NCBI RefSeq assembly: GCF_002220365.1
Contig: NZ_MTHB01000276.1
Coordinates: forward strand, 1-41,620
From: Caballeronia sordidicola
Lineage (GTDB): Bacteria > Pseudomonadota > Gammaproteobacteria > Burkholderiales > Burkholderiaceae
Reading direction: 5' to 3'
DNA length: 41,620 bases
Shown here one piece after another: positions 23,078 through 31,308 of this stretch. Under the pieces are notes generated by a model. The model saw only the letters and a list, made by a program, of their open reading frames with translations. It was not told the DNA's origin and searched no databases. A program made the translations under genes and the position numbers. Positions within the stretch are counted from its first letter, which is position 1, and every line of letters begins with the position of its first letter.

Positions 23078-24949
23078 TTAGCCTTCAATGATTGGAAATC
23101 GACCCTGATAGACCGCACCGCCCGAGATGCGCATGAAGTACTGCAAATTCGGCAAGCTGTGGATCAGGCGCATGGGAATGAGCGGCGCTTTTTCCAGTTG
23201 TAGTGTCCGTGACTGAGAACCGCTGAATTCCATGGCATGCGACTCTGTGGTGGTGTTCGTACTGTTCGAGATGTTGACCACGCGAATCGCCGTCTCCCCG
23301 ACTTTGTCCGAAAACCACTTTGCAGTGTCGCTGTCTTCCAATCGTAAGATGATCTGGTTGTTCAAGTTGCCCAAAACCTGCAACATTTTCGCGGCGTTTC
23401 CAAGCTTTGCCTCCAGGTCCGCGCGTGCCTGAAAAGCGACGAACGCTTTGAACCCGGCGCCACGCCCCTTGTTCAGAATCTGAATCACCTGTTCGTTGAT
23501 GGCTTCGGCGATCTCATCGATGATGAGCACGACATCAGGTTTCTCGGCGTAGAAGTTATAAATGGACCCACACACCGCAGCCACGTCCGAGAGCGCCATT
23601 GAGGCGATCGCCTTTTGCACGATGTTGTTCGACAGGGAGTCCAGGCCCATGTACAAAACCGCTTTCTGCTTGATGATTTTGTCGATGTCCCAAATCTCGC
23701 GTTCATCCTCGAAATCGTCAGCTTTGGGCGCGAGCATCAGGCCGGTTTCGCCGGTTGCCAGCATCTGGAGAAGCGGCAGTGCTGAGGCGATGATGCGCAT
23801 GTAATGCTCGCGGTCGTGCGTGTGCGTTGCGATCAACCCGTCGATGGTTTCGTGGCCGCGATCCTCAGCGGCGAAACGGTCAATATAAAGTTTGGCCATT
23901 CCGTCAACAAGCGAAACATCGTTCTTGGCCTTCGATTGTGCAATCGTGGCGCTGACCACATCCTGCTCCCAGTTGGCGAGTCCGTTCTCAACGAAAAAGC
24001 GGCGCAAGCATCGATCCAAAAGCGTCCCGATTCCCGACTGTGCGTATTTAAGGATCGACCGCAGATTCGGCTTGTCGCCCACATACAACTCGCCTTTAAC
24101 CGCGCGGTCGATAAACAAGAACGCGAAATCGCGGAATCGTCCCTCTTCCATGAGCTGCGCGATGCGAGACGGAATTTCTGAGGGTTGCGACCAGTTTTCA
24201 AGCGGGTTGAGGCGGATCGACTCGGCTGGTTTCGCCTGATTGAAGTAGAGAAACTTCCGGCCGGTGCGTTTGCATTCCTTCTCCACGCGCTTTTTCCAAT
24301 CATCGTCGTTCTTCGGGTCGACGATGATCAGCACGTCTTTCGGATTGTGGATGACCTGCGTGGAAATGACCTCATAGGTGCGCGTCTTGCCTGAACCCGT
24401 CGTGCCGCCGACCAGCGTATGTCCGCCCATCGCTTTGTAATGGAACGGCACGCGGACCTTCTTGGGCTCCATGCCGTGAATCCAGGACGAGCCTTGCGGC
24501 ATCCGGTCGCGCACGCTGTCAGCCGGAGCGAACAACGACTCGATGCGCGCTTCAACTGCTCGGCCCATCTCGGTTTTGTTGAGCCAACGCGGCAGCGACG
24601 GAATGTCGGTGGTCGGCATGCGCAAGATATCGTGAGCAATCTGCGTATGCTTTTGGGTCCATTCGAACCCGGTACCCAAGTACATCGAGTCCTCACGCTC
24701 CCGCATATTTGCTTGGGTCGCAAGGAGTTTCGATATATGAATTTTGCTCAGCCATTTCGTTGAAATCGCCATCCGAAAACTGAGCGCCCGCCAGACCTGG
24801 ATACAACGAATTGCAAGCAAGAATGTGCCGAACAGCGCGAACGCCCAGCTATAGGGCATGCCAGACACGAGAATCCCGACGATTGCGACCGACCAGACGA
24901 CTACGGGCCGCACTTCGTAAATTGGCCTGAAATGGTTGATGTAATTCAT
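23078..24949 (-). CDS. traD: Type IV coupling protein TraD/TraG (SXT/ICE type)
   Basis: A 623-residue membrane ATPase that links the relaxosome to the type IV secretion channel. The N-terminus carries two membrane segments (VVVWSVAIVGILVSGMPY and WAFALFGTFLLAIRCIQV). Walker A is GGTTGSGKTRT at about residues 180-190, and the strand DVLIIVDPKNDDDW follows. Walker B is VVLIIDEIAEAIN at about 472-484, and KAFVAFQARADLEAKLG fits the sensor/Q motif of VirD4-like proteins. Length fits TraD of SXT/R391- and PFL-type elements. It overlaps the relaxase-like gene by 4 bp. The gene appears intact, so a working coupling ATPase is expected. Confidence 0.92.
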   Translation of the reverse strand: MNYINHFRPIYEVRPVVVWSVAIVGILVSGMPYSWAFALFGTFLLAIRCIQVWRALSFRMAISTKWLSKIHISKLLATQANMREREDSMYLGTGFEWTQKHTQIAHDILRMPTTDIPSLPRWLNKTEMGRAVEARIESLFAPADSVRDRMPQGSSWIHGMEPKKVRVPFHYKAMGGHTLVGGTTGSGKTRTYEVISTQVIHNPKDVLIIVDPKNDDDWKKRVEKECKRTGRKFLYFNQAKPAESIRLNPLENWSQPSEIPSRIAQLMEEGRFRDFAFLFIDRAVKGELYVGDKPNLRSILKYAQSGIGTLLDRCLRRFFVENGLANWEQDVVSATIAQSKAKNDVSLVDGMAKLYIDRFAAEDRGHETIDGLIATHTHDREHYMRIIASALPLLQMLATGETGLMLAPKADDFEDEREIWDIDKIIKQKAVLYMGLDSLSNNIVQKAIASMALSDVAAVCGSIYNFYAEKPDVVLIIDEIAEAINEQVIQILNKGRGAGFKAFVAFQARADLEAKLGNAAKMLQVLGNLNNQIILRLEDSDTAKWFSDKVGETAIRVVNISNSTNTTTESHAMEFSGSQSRTLQLEKAPLIPMRLIHSLPNLQYFMRISGGAVYQGRFPIIEG

Positions 24950-26334
24950 GCGGCTGGCCGCTCCATGATAAGACGACCTGCGCGCTCCACCATGCAGATC
25001 TCTGTGCCTTGGACGCGCAGCAGGAGGCTGCGCTTGCGCAGTTGTTCAACCAGCGTTTCGCTGGTCATCCCATACGCGCCGATCAGACGTTTCTGAACGG
25101 TTAGACCCTTGTCTTCCCACGTCACCTTTGCCTTGCCAGCTGCTACGTCGTCAGCAAGGGCGCGGAAAAACTCGCGCATCATGGCGGCTCCGGGCCCAAG
25201 AACGTCGTTCAACTCTTGGTCGGAGATCCCAGTGCGGACGGCTTTCGGTGCCGCGCCAACCTTTGACGGGTCGACTGGTGCAGGCTTGCTCGCTTCAGCA
25301 CTGGCGTCGATCGGAGTGGTAACCGGAGCCGAAGCCGAAGCCGAAGCCGCACTCTGCGCCTCGCTGCGCTCTAACGCATCGAGCAGAGACTGCGAAAGCT
25401 GAGGGCCCGTTGGAGAACCCTCACGGGTTGGCGTTGCGGTCGGTGCAACCGGTGCCGGAACTGGTATGTGTGCGACTGAGGACGGCGCTGGCATCTCCGA
25501 ACCGGCGCTCGCGGTACCGGTCGACAACGGTGCGCTCGAAGGTGAAATCGGAGCAGACGTCGCCGGCACGACAAGCGTGGCCTGCGGCTGCAGTTCAAGT
25601 GCCACATGGACGGCGGACGGAACGTCGAACTTCACCGGAGCGAAAACTCCACGCTGCGCTTTACGTTCGAAGTCCACGGCGACGTCCAGCGCCTGACGTA
25701 TAACCTTATGCACTAAAGCCTCAAACCCTTGCGGCGCTTTTTCCGGATTGATCGCGCCAAACAGATCCGCCAGCACAGCAGTATCCAAACCAGCCAGCAA
25801 TTCAGGGGTGACAACCATCTGAGCGAACATCGCCGTTCGCATGCGCTCGCTCTTAAGAGGCGTCACCCGCCGCGCTATCGAATAGCTCCCGCGGCCAATC
25901 CACTCCCCAAAGGCACCGTGTGCGGCAGGGCTCCACTGCATGCGGTCTGAATTGCGCGTAAATTCAAAATGGCGACAAGGCTCATCCAGGGACGAACATG
26001 CCGCGGCGAGAAACACCGCATAGTTGTATTGCGGCTCGAGTCGCCTACGCTTTTCCGACGTTAGATCCGCGGCAAACTTTTGGCCACCCGCGAGGCGCAT
26101 TGCATAGAACGTTGACTCAACAGTCGCGCGAAACGCCCCCCCGGGCTCACTGTGCAGCTCGGGAGTCAGTGGCATGGACGAGAACCAAGCGGCGCAACGT
26201 CGCAAGACCGCAAGCCACTTGCGATCAAACTCGGACTGCACACTCTCGTTAGCGCATTGCCGAACGAGCTCGATACGCTTGTCATGGGTTGCAAGCAGCT
26301 TCTCGGCAGTGATTGGGTGATGATCGCTCGACAT
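24946..26334 (-). CDS. MobH/TraI_2 relaxase-like protein with degenerate active site
   Basis: A 462-residue protein in the position where ICE-type elements encode the MobH relaxase, next to traD. The N-terminal 190 residues resemble the TraI_2 domain: WFSSMPLTPELHSEPGGAFR aligns with the family's HH-x-GG block and LAAACSSLDEP with the usual L-L-HD-x-GK metal motif. The HD pair is replaced by SL-type residues and the second histidine block lacks its His. A Pro/Ala/Ser-rich linker (residues about 245-370) follows, then a C-terminal domain (MREFFRALADDVAAGKAKVT) like TraI_2_C. It is therefore probably not an active nuclease of the known type. The start at 26334 overlaps the trbL stop by one base (TAATG). 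Confidence 0.6.
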   Translation of the reverse strand: MSSDHHPITAEKLLATHDKRIELVRQCANESVQSEFDRKWLAVLRRCAAWFSSMPLTPELHSEPGGAFRATVESTFYAMRLAGGQKFAADLTSEKRRRLEPQYNYAVFLAAACSSLDEPCRHFEFTRNSDRMQWSPAAHGAFGEWIGRGSYSIARRVTPLKSERMRTAMFAQMVVTPELLAGLDTAVLADLFGAINPEKAPQGFEALVHKVIRQALDVAVDFERKAQRGVFAPVKFDVPSAVHVALELQPQATLVVPATSAPISPSSAPLSTGTASAGSEMPAPSSVAHIPVPAPVAPTATPTREGSPTGPQLSQSLLDALERSEAQSAASASASAPVTTPIDASAEASKPAPVDPSKVGAAPKAVRTGISDQELNDVLGPGAAMMREFFRALADDVAAGKAKVTWEDKGLTVQKRLIGAYGMTSETLVEQLRKRSLLLRVQGTEICMVERAGRLIMERPAA

Positions 26335-27377
26335 TAAAGGAATCCGGTAGCTGCTTTGGACAGCGTCTTCACGCCACTGGTACCCGACGCACTCGCTCCG
26401 CCGCCAAAGATTCCAGCGAGTTTGGGGATTTCCAACGAGAGCAGCAAAACGAACACGGCGAGATCGAACACATACGCGGCGTTCATCGTCGTGTGCCCGC
26501 CCACAGTCGTCGCGGTCTTTAACGCGGATGTTATCGACGTACCGACAAGCCCCATCAGAATTTGGACGACCACGACATACATGCCTGCGCTGACCATCCA
26601 GTCGAGCCATTTCTGGAAATAGTTGCGCGTATAGGATGAAAATCCGAGCGCCAACGCGATGGGACCCAGGACAATGCCAATCGCGGACTGGATCTGACCG
26701 ATGGCTGTGTAGTAGGCGAAAAATACCGAAGCAATCGCCATCACAACGAATGCGAGCAGGAGCACTGCCGCGTCGGCGATAAAGCTCGGAAGGTTGGTGA
26801 GCGCGCCATACACCGTGAAGTTCTGGCGCAATGCATCGACGATCGTTCCTGCGAGCGTCGCCATTTGCGACGCAACGTCACTGGACGCCCCATTGTTGAT
26901 TGCCGATCCCAAGGCTACGAACCAATTCCAAAATCCCGGTGCAGCGGTGGTGTACCCGAGATAGAGGGCGACAAAAATCCCCAAAATAGTGATCTCCTCG
27001 AATACGGCGATCCAGGCGGAGACCGGATGGTGAGTTCCAGCGAACCGTACCCCGGCGAGAACGATCGTGATAACTCCAAGCCCCCATGCAAATTTGTTGG
27101 CCTCGGGCATCACCTTCTGACTCAACGTCACCGCGTTCGGAATCAAGCTATTTAAAAGTGACGCAATCTGTCCGACCGCATCATTGGATCCCTTTCCAAA
27201 CTCGCCGGGGGTGCCTGCCGGGACTGCCGGGGTCGTAGCGGCCGCAGCACCCGTCGCGGCCGGCGCGTCGGCGGCCGTTACCAACTGTGCATTCGCGGTT
27301 TGCAGACCGTACGAGGCCCCGAGAAAGATGCCCACGCACACGATGGCAAGGCGCAAGGTCCGAAACGATCGCACCAT
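26334..27377 (-). CDS. trbL: TrbL/VirB6-family inner-membrane channel protein
   Basis: About 347 residues. A signal-like segment (LRLAIVCVGIFLGASYGLQT) leads, followed by an Ala/Thr/Pro-rich stretch. Six or so membrane segments then follow, including FAWGLGVITIVLAGVRFAG, ITILGIFVALYLGYTT, AAVLLLAFVVMAIASVFFA and FDLAVFVLLLSLEIP. The conserved VirB6/TrbL centre is seen in SAIGIVLGPIALALGFSSYT before YFQKWLDWM. TrbL forms part of the inner-membrane channel through which DNA and protein pass. The ATG at 27377 is 1 bp after trbJ ends. It is followed at once by the relaxase-like gene. Position and topology agree, so the call is firm. Confidence 0.88.
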   Translation of the reverse strand: MVRSFRTLRLAIVCVGIFLGASYGLQTANAQLVTAADAPAATGAAAATTPAVPAGTPGEFGKGSNDAVGQIASLLNSLIPNAVTLSQKVMPEANKFAWGLGVITIVLAGVRFAGTHHPVSAWIAVFEEITILGIFVALYLGYTTAAPGFWNWFVALGSAINNGASSDVASQMATLAGTIVDALRQNFTVYGALTNLPSFIADAAVLLLAFVVMAIASVFFAYYTAIGQIQSAIGIVLGPIALALGFSSYTRNYFQKWLDWMVSAGMYVVVVQILMGLVGTSITSALKTATTVGGHTTMNAAYVFDLAVFVLLLSLEIPKLAGIFGGGASASGTSGVKTLSKAATGFL

Positions 27378-27378
27378 G

Positions 27379-28146
27379 TTATTGCCCCAGCGTCGTTGAG
27401 GATGAAATCTTGCTTTGATACGCTGCGCGTTCTTGCGCCTGGAGCGTCTGCAGCGACGATTGCGCGGCATTGCTCGCTTGCGCGCTTGCCACCTGAGCTT
27501 GCTTGTCGACCGCATCGCTCTGTTGCTTGGCAGCCATCATCGTCAGCATGTCGCCGTTCTGGCTCGACACAATATCCAGCATGTGCGTGGTGAGCTGCGC
27601 GGTCGCCTCTTGTGTCGGTGACATACTCAGTTGATTCTGAATCTCCTGACGACGCTGGGCGAGCGTGCTGACATGCGAAACGACGTCATTGCCTTGCTGA
27701 AAAAGCTGTTGGGCTGTCGTATTGTTGTTTTGCAGGAGCGTGTTTTGATCCGTGAGCCATTGTTGAGGCGTCTTGCCTGATTGCGTGATGAGCGACTGCA
27801 CCTTCGTGAGGTACTGCGCATTGCTCTGCAAGCCGCCATAGAGGGACGTCAAGCCGTTTGTGTACTTGGTCAGGCTGCTGATGTCGTTCGAAATCGTCTG
27901 CGCCTGGGAGAGCATCGCGGCAGGATTCAGATTGGTCGCCTGCTTTAGCTGGTTGAGCATCATCTGATATTGATAGATCAGATTCGTGTTCTGATAGACC
28001 TCAGACTTGACCGCCTCGGCGGCCGTGACCGTGTTTTTTGCAAAGTTCGTCGGGTCGAACACGATGTCCCATGCGTGCGCAACGCCCAAAGGTAGAAACG
28101 TCATCACACACAGCGCTGCAATCCGACCGACCGTTTTCTTCAACAT
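27379..28146 (-). CDS. trbJ: TrbJ/VirB5-family transfer protein
   Basis: A 255-residue exported protein. The signal peptide is RIAALCVMTFLPLGVAHA, and the mature protein begins WDIVFDPTNFAKNTVTAAEA, the hallmark start of TrbJ. The rest is long amphipathic helices rich in Gln and Asn (QYQMMLNQLKQATNLNPAAM), forming coiled coils. TrbJ/VirB5 proteins are minor pilus components and may contact the recipient. The gene lies 29 bp after trbE. In RP4, trbF, trbG, trbH and trbI stand between trbE and trbJ; none is present here. The C-terminus (QSKISSSTTLGQ) is unremarkable. The gene seems intact. Confidence 0.9.
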   Translation of the reverse strand: MLKKTVGRIAALCVMTFLPLGVAHAWDIVFDPTNFAKNTVTAAEAVKSEVYQNTNLIYQYQMMLNQLKQATNLNPAAMLSQAQTISNDISSLTKYTNGLTSLYGGLQSNAQYLTKVQSLITQSGKTPQQWLTDQNTLLQNNNTTAQQLFQQGNDVVSHVSTLAQRRQEIQNQLSMSPTQEATAQLTTHMLDIVSSQNGDMLTMMAAKQQSDAVDKQAQVASAQASNAAQSSLQTLQAQERAAYQSKISSSTTLGQ

Positions 28147-28175
28147 GATTTAAGTCATCCTTTCGTTGAGTGTTT

Positions 28176-30638
28176 CTAAGCGTTGGCGAGCACGTCGCGC
28201 ACGTACGCGTCCTGCCAGTTGTCCACGCCCGACCTCACATGCTTGTCCAGAATGGCCTGCGCGCGACCGTCGGAGCGAAGGTAGGCCAACGCTTCTTTGG
28301 AGAACGAGGCCTGCAGCATCCGCGTCTGGTTCGCCGTGACCCACAGGTAATCCCGGTTGGGAACCGCGTTCGCGATCATGTGGATCTGGTGATCCGTCAA
28401 GCCGAAGACGTCGCGGTACAAGCCTTTGTTATTGAGCGCGTCGCTGTTGGGCAGGTAGATCAGGTTCGGGATGTTTTCTTTCAGAATCTCAAAGTTGGCG
28501 ACCCGCGCCAGTTGGCCGAGGGACTGCGTCGCCATGAGTAGCGCCGCGTTCAGCTTACGGATCGTGACGGCCCAGATTTCCAGTCGCGCGTAGAACTTTG
28601 GATAGGTAAAGAAAAACCCCGCCTCTTCGATTTCGATGACGGTGTAGCGCTTGCCGTCGAGAATCTGGGCGATTCGGTAAAACGCGTAATCCATGAAGAG
28701 CGCGGCCGCAACGGGGTAGTTCTGGAACAGGTCCCCCATCTCGATAGACAAGTCGTCCGACAGGGCAAAGCCATCTTCGACGTGATCGAAGAACCGGCCG
28801 TTCTTCTGGCCTTCCGTCCAGACCTGAAGGCGTTCGCGCAATTCAGCGGGCAGGAGTGTGATGAGCCCCGAGAGACGCCACTTGTCGGGCGAGTACGCTT
28901 CGGCCAGCGTCTTGATGCGCTCGAAGATCTCCGTTTCCTGCGTTGGCGTGCACGTAAAATCCTCGCCTTCGATGACGAGCTTCACCCACTCAGCCACGTA
29001 CGGCCAATGCTTCTCTTCGCCAAGAAGAGAGAGTGGATTGACAGACGTTGCGGCCTCGAAACGGCCCGTCGCATCAATGAATCGACCGCCGCCAAGCAGC
29101 GTCGGGATGCGGGTCGATCGGTCCTTGTCAAACCGAATCCGGCGCGCGTTATGCCGTCCGGTCTGCGACATCAGGTAGTTGAGAATGACGGACTTACCCG
29201 CCCCGATCGGACCAACAACAAGCCCGTGCGCCGTGCCGCCCGGGTGATGCAGATCAACATGCTGCAACGTGCGGTGGCGGGTGGGCAAGCACGTTAGCGG
29301 GCCGGTCTTTGTACCCGATTGCTGCGTCAACCATTCGTTGACTGTGGAGCCTTCACCGACGCTCGTGAGAGGCGCGATATCGGAGACTGCCGGCGTTTCG
29401 ACGAACTGCAGACGCTTCTGCTGGTCCCACCGGCCAGGTAAGGTCGCGCTCCACGCGGCGAACAAATTGGTTCGCTCCTGGATGACGCCGAATCCCGCGT
29501 TGCCTATCACTCCCACGACTTGGCGCGTCGCGTCTTCGCATTCCTCGAGCGTGCTGCCGTATACCACCACCGATATATTGGCGAACCCATACTGCTGGCC
29601 TTCAGCGTCGAGTTTGGCGAGCGCTGCGCCCGCCTCCTTCGCGAGGATTTCGCGGCCTTCGTCGTTTTTCTGCTCTTCCTTCGTGGCCCACTGCTTCAAA
29701 ATCGCAATTGGGTTAAAGGCTGCAACCTTATAGAAACCCCGAATTTTCTTGATGTAGGCGCTTGCTCGGGACGTATCCAGAAACCGGAACATCACGCAGA
29801 CGTCCAGCTCTGCGTCGACTTGCGCCAACACGTCGAGCGCCGCCTCCTGGAACCCCATCCATTCCTTCACGCCAATGATGCGTGCATATATTTTGCCGTG
29901 CGCCGACTCGAACATGAGTTCGGACGCACCGATCGTGATTTCGGTTTCAGTGAGGTGCGTATCGAGCATCGTGACCGGATATCGCACGCGCCGCTTCGGG
30001 GTGCTTGGATTGGCTCGCTGGTGCAGGAACGACAGGGCGTTTTGCAGCTGCAGGCGCCGCATCTTGAGCCGCGTGACGCCGCCTGCGAAACCGTCGATCA
30101 CGGCTTCAAAGCGTTTGATTTCGTTTTGGATCTTCGTCAGGTCGAAAACGAAGGCGCTTCGCGCGAGCACCAGGTCTTTCGCAGCTTCGAACATCGCGAC
30201 CGCCAGATTCTTGCCGCCTACCGTCAAGTGGTAGCCGATTTTGTCGAAGATCCGCGATATGCCAGTCTCGGGGGTGAACGCGAGCGCGAGTGAATGCGAA
30301 TTGCGGAAGTACTTGCCGCTGCCAATGTTCTCTCGATTGATGGCGTCGAGCCGGGCGTCCGCTTTCGATGCAAATTCGCCTGACATCTCCCCCTTCACGC
30401 GGCGATGCGACATCCGCCACCAAGCCGTGATCCGGTGATCGAAGTTGCGGCATGCATGGTCGAGGTTTTCACGCGCGGCAGTGATATCACCGGGGTTCGG
30501 GGTGTCAGCGTCGATGCCGTCGAATTCGAACACCGTGAGGAGCGACCCGTCCTTGTCCAGAATGACCTCGGGCGTAATCATCGTCATCCACGGCGCAATT
30601 TCTTGTACCGAGCGCTTGGTGAACATGGATTTCAGCAT
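28176..30638 (-). CDS. trbE: TrbE/VirB4-family transfer ATPase
   Basis: An 820-residue ATPase, normal for TrbE/VirB4. The N-terminal half is the CagE/TrbE/VirB4 domain (MITPEVILDKDGSLLTVFEF). Walker A is VVGPIGAGKSVILNYL at about residues 472-487, followed by RRIRFDKDRSTRI. The Walker B strand is YTVIEIEEAGFFF at about 662-674, with Glu-Glu where most relatives have Asp-Glu. ALLMATQSLGQLARV fits the Gln-sensor, and the C-terminal DNRD-like block is ANAVPNRDYLWVT. It energises pilus assembly and substrate transfer at the inner membrane. The start overlaps the trbD stop by 7 bp. Confidence 0.93.
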   Translation of the reverse strand: MLKSMFTKRSVQEIAPWMTMITPEVILDKDGSLLTVFEFDGIDADTPNPGDITAARENLDHACRNFDHRITAWWRMSHRRVKGEMSGEFASKADARLDAINRENIGSGKYFRNSHSLALAFTPETGISRIFDKIGYHLTVGGKNLAVAMFEAAKDLVLARSAFVFDLTKIQNEIKRFEAVIDGFAGGVTRLKMRRLQLQNALSFLHQRANPSTPKRRVRYPVTMLDTHLTETEITIGASELMFESAHGKIYARIIGVKEWMGFQEAALDVLAQVDAELDVCVMFRFLDTSRASAYIKKIRGFYKVAAFNPIAILKQWATKEEQKNDEGREILAKEAGAALAKLDAEGQQYGFANISVVVYGSTLEECEDATRQVVGVIGNAGFGVIQERTNLFAAWSATLPGRWDQQKRLQFVETPAVSDIAPLTSVGEGSTVNEWLTQQSGTKTGPLTCLPTRHRTLQHVDLHHPGGTAHGLVVGPIGAGKSVILNYLMSQTGRHNARRIRFDKDRSTRIPTLLGGGRFIDATGRFEAATSVNPLSLLGEEKHWPYVAEWVKLVIEGEDFTCTPTQETEIFERIKTLAEAYSPDKWRLSGLITLLPAELRERLQVWTEGQKNGRFFDHVEDGFALSDDLSIEMGDLFQNYPVAAALFMDYAFYRIAQILDGKRYTVIEIEEAGFFFTYPKFYARLEIWAVTIRKLNAALLMATQSLGQLARVANFEILKENIPNLIYLPNSDALNNKGLYRDVFGLTDHQIHMIANAVPNRDYLWVTANQTRMLQASFSKEALAYLRSDGRAQAILDKHVRSGVDNWQDAYVRDVLANA

Positions 30639-30940
30639 GAGAGGTCCTGATCGAAACCGTAAGGCCGTTTAAAGCGCGCGCTGAATTTGGCGTTAGGTCC
30701 CGGCTCATACACGTCCGGGTAGCGGTTGTAGACCAGCATCACAATTCGCCACCATGGATCGGTCGAACTTTTCCAACGCAAGAAGATATGAACGAGAAAG
30801 CCAACGACGAGGAACGACGGGCTCCAGCTTGTGTAGCAAAGGAGCGCTGTCAATGTGCCGTTGAAGATGGCAAGGCCGCGATCCGCCCCGCCCATCTGAC
30901 GCGGCAGCGACAGCCCCCGACTGACCTTGTGCTGGCGCAT
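30632..30940 (-). CDS. trbD: TrbD/VirB3-family membrane protein
   Basis: A 102-residue protein with one hydrophobic hairpin (GLAIFNGTLTALLCYTSW, then SFLVVGFLVHIFLRW) followed by YNRYPDVYEPGP. VirB3/TrbD proteins are small inner-membrane partners of VirB4 and are often fused to it. Here the two are separate but the genes overlap by 7 bp, the same link by other means. It starts 1 bp after the trbC stop. Size, topology and position agree with the call. Confidence 0.85.
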   Translation of the reverse strand: MRQHKVSRGLSLPRQMGGADRGLAIFNGTLTALLCYTSWSPSFLVVGFLVHIFLRWKSSTDPWWRIVMLVYNRYPDVYEPGPNAKFSARFKRPYGFDQDLSC

Positions 30941-30941
30941 A

Positions 30942-31295
30942 TCAGCAGGTTTGCGCCAAGCCGAAGTGATCCTTCATGATTGGCACGGCAACCGATGCAA
31001 TACCGAGCCCAACCAGAACCACCGAAAACGTCTTCGCAATATTGCTCTCGGAATTCGCGACTGCTACACCGCCAATCGTGATCAGCACAATGCCGATTCC
31101 GTACAGGTATGGTCCGCTAATCAAGTTGCTGATCGTGCAGATAATGTCCGTCAAACCTGTAAGGTCCGTGATGCTGCCCGCTGCCATCGCCGCAACTGAG
31201 AATGCACTGAGGATCGCGCCGACAAGCATGGGCTTACCCGGCTTCAGGTTCTTTGCGATTGCTGATGCCGTTTTCATCCACTTCCTATGCTTCAT
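30942..31295 (-). CDS. trbC: TrbC/VirB2-family prepilin
   Basis: A 117-residue pilin precursor. A long basic leader precedes a hydrophobic stretch (MLVGAILSAFSVAAMA) with a signal peptidase site after AMA. The mature part has the two hydrophobic helices of VirB2 pilins (LTDIICTISNLISGPYLYGI, then GIVLITIGGVAVANS and FSVVLVGLGIASVAVPI). A GGGAG lies 7-8 bp before the ATG at 31295, which fixes the start even though the frame is open far upstream inside trbB. TrbC is processed, and cyclised in RP4, to form the conjugative pilus. It is located between trbB and trbD, as in RP4. Confidence 0.88.
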   Translation of the reverse strand: MKHRKWMKTASAIAKNLKPGKPMLVGAILSAFSVAAMAAGSITDLTGLTDIICTISNLISGPYLYGIGIVLITIGGVAVANSESNIAKTFSVVLVGLGIASVAVPIMKDHFGLAQTC

Positions 31296-31308
31296 TTGAT
31301 GCTCCCGA

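Noticed and set aside
25320..25700. Repeat array in the Pro/Ala/Ser-rich part of the relaxase-like gene
   Set aside because: Short codon repeats (such as the GCCGAA series near 25326) encode a flexible linker; spacing and units are not CRISPR-like.
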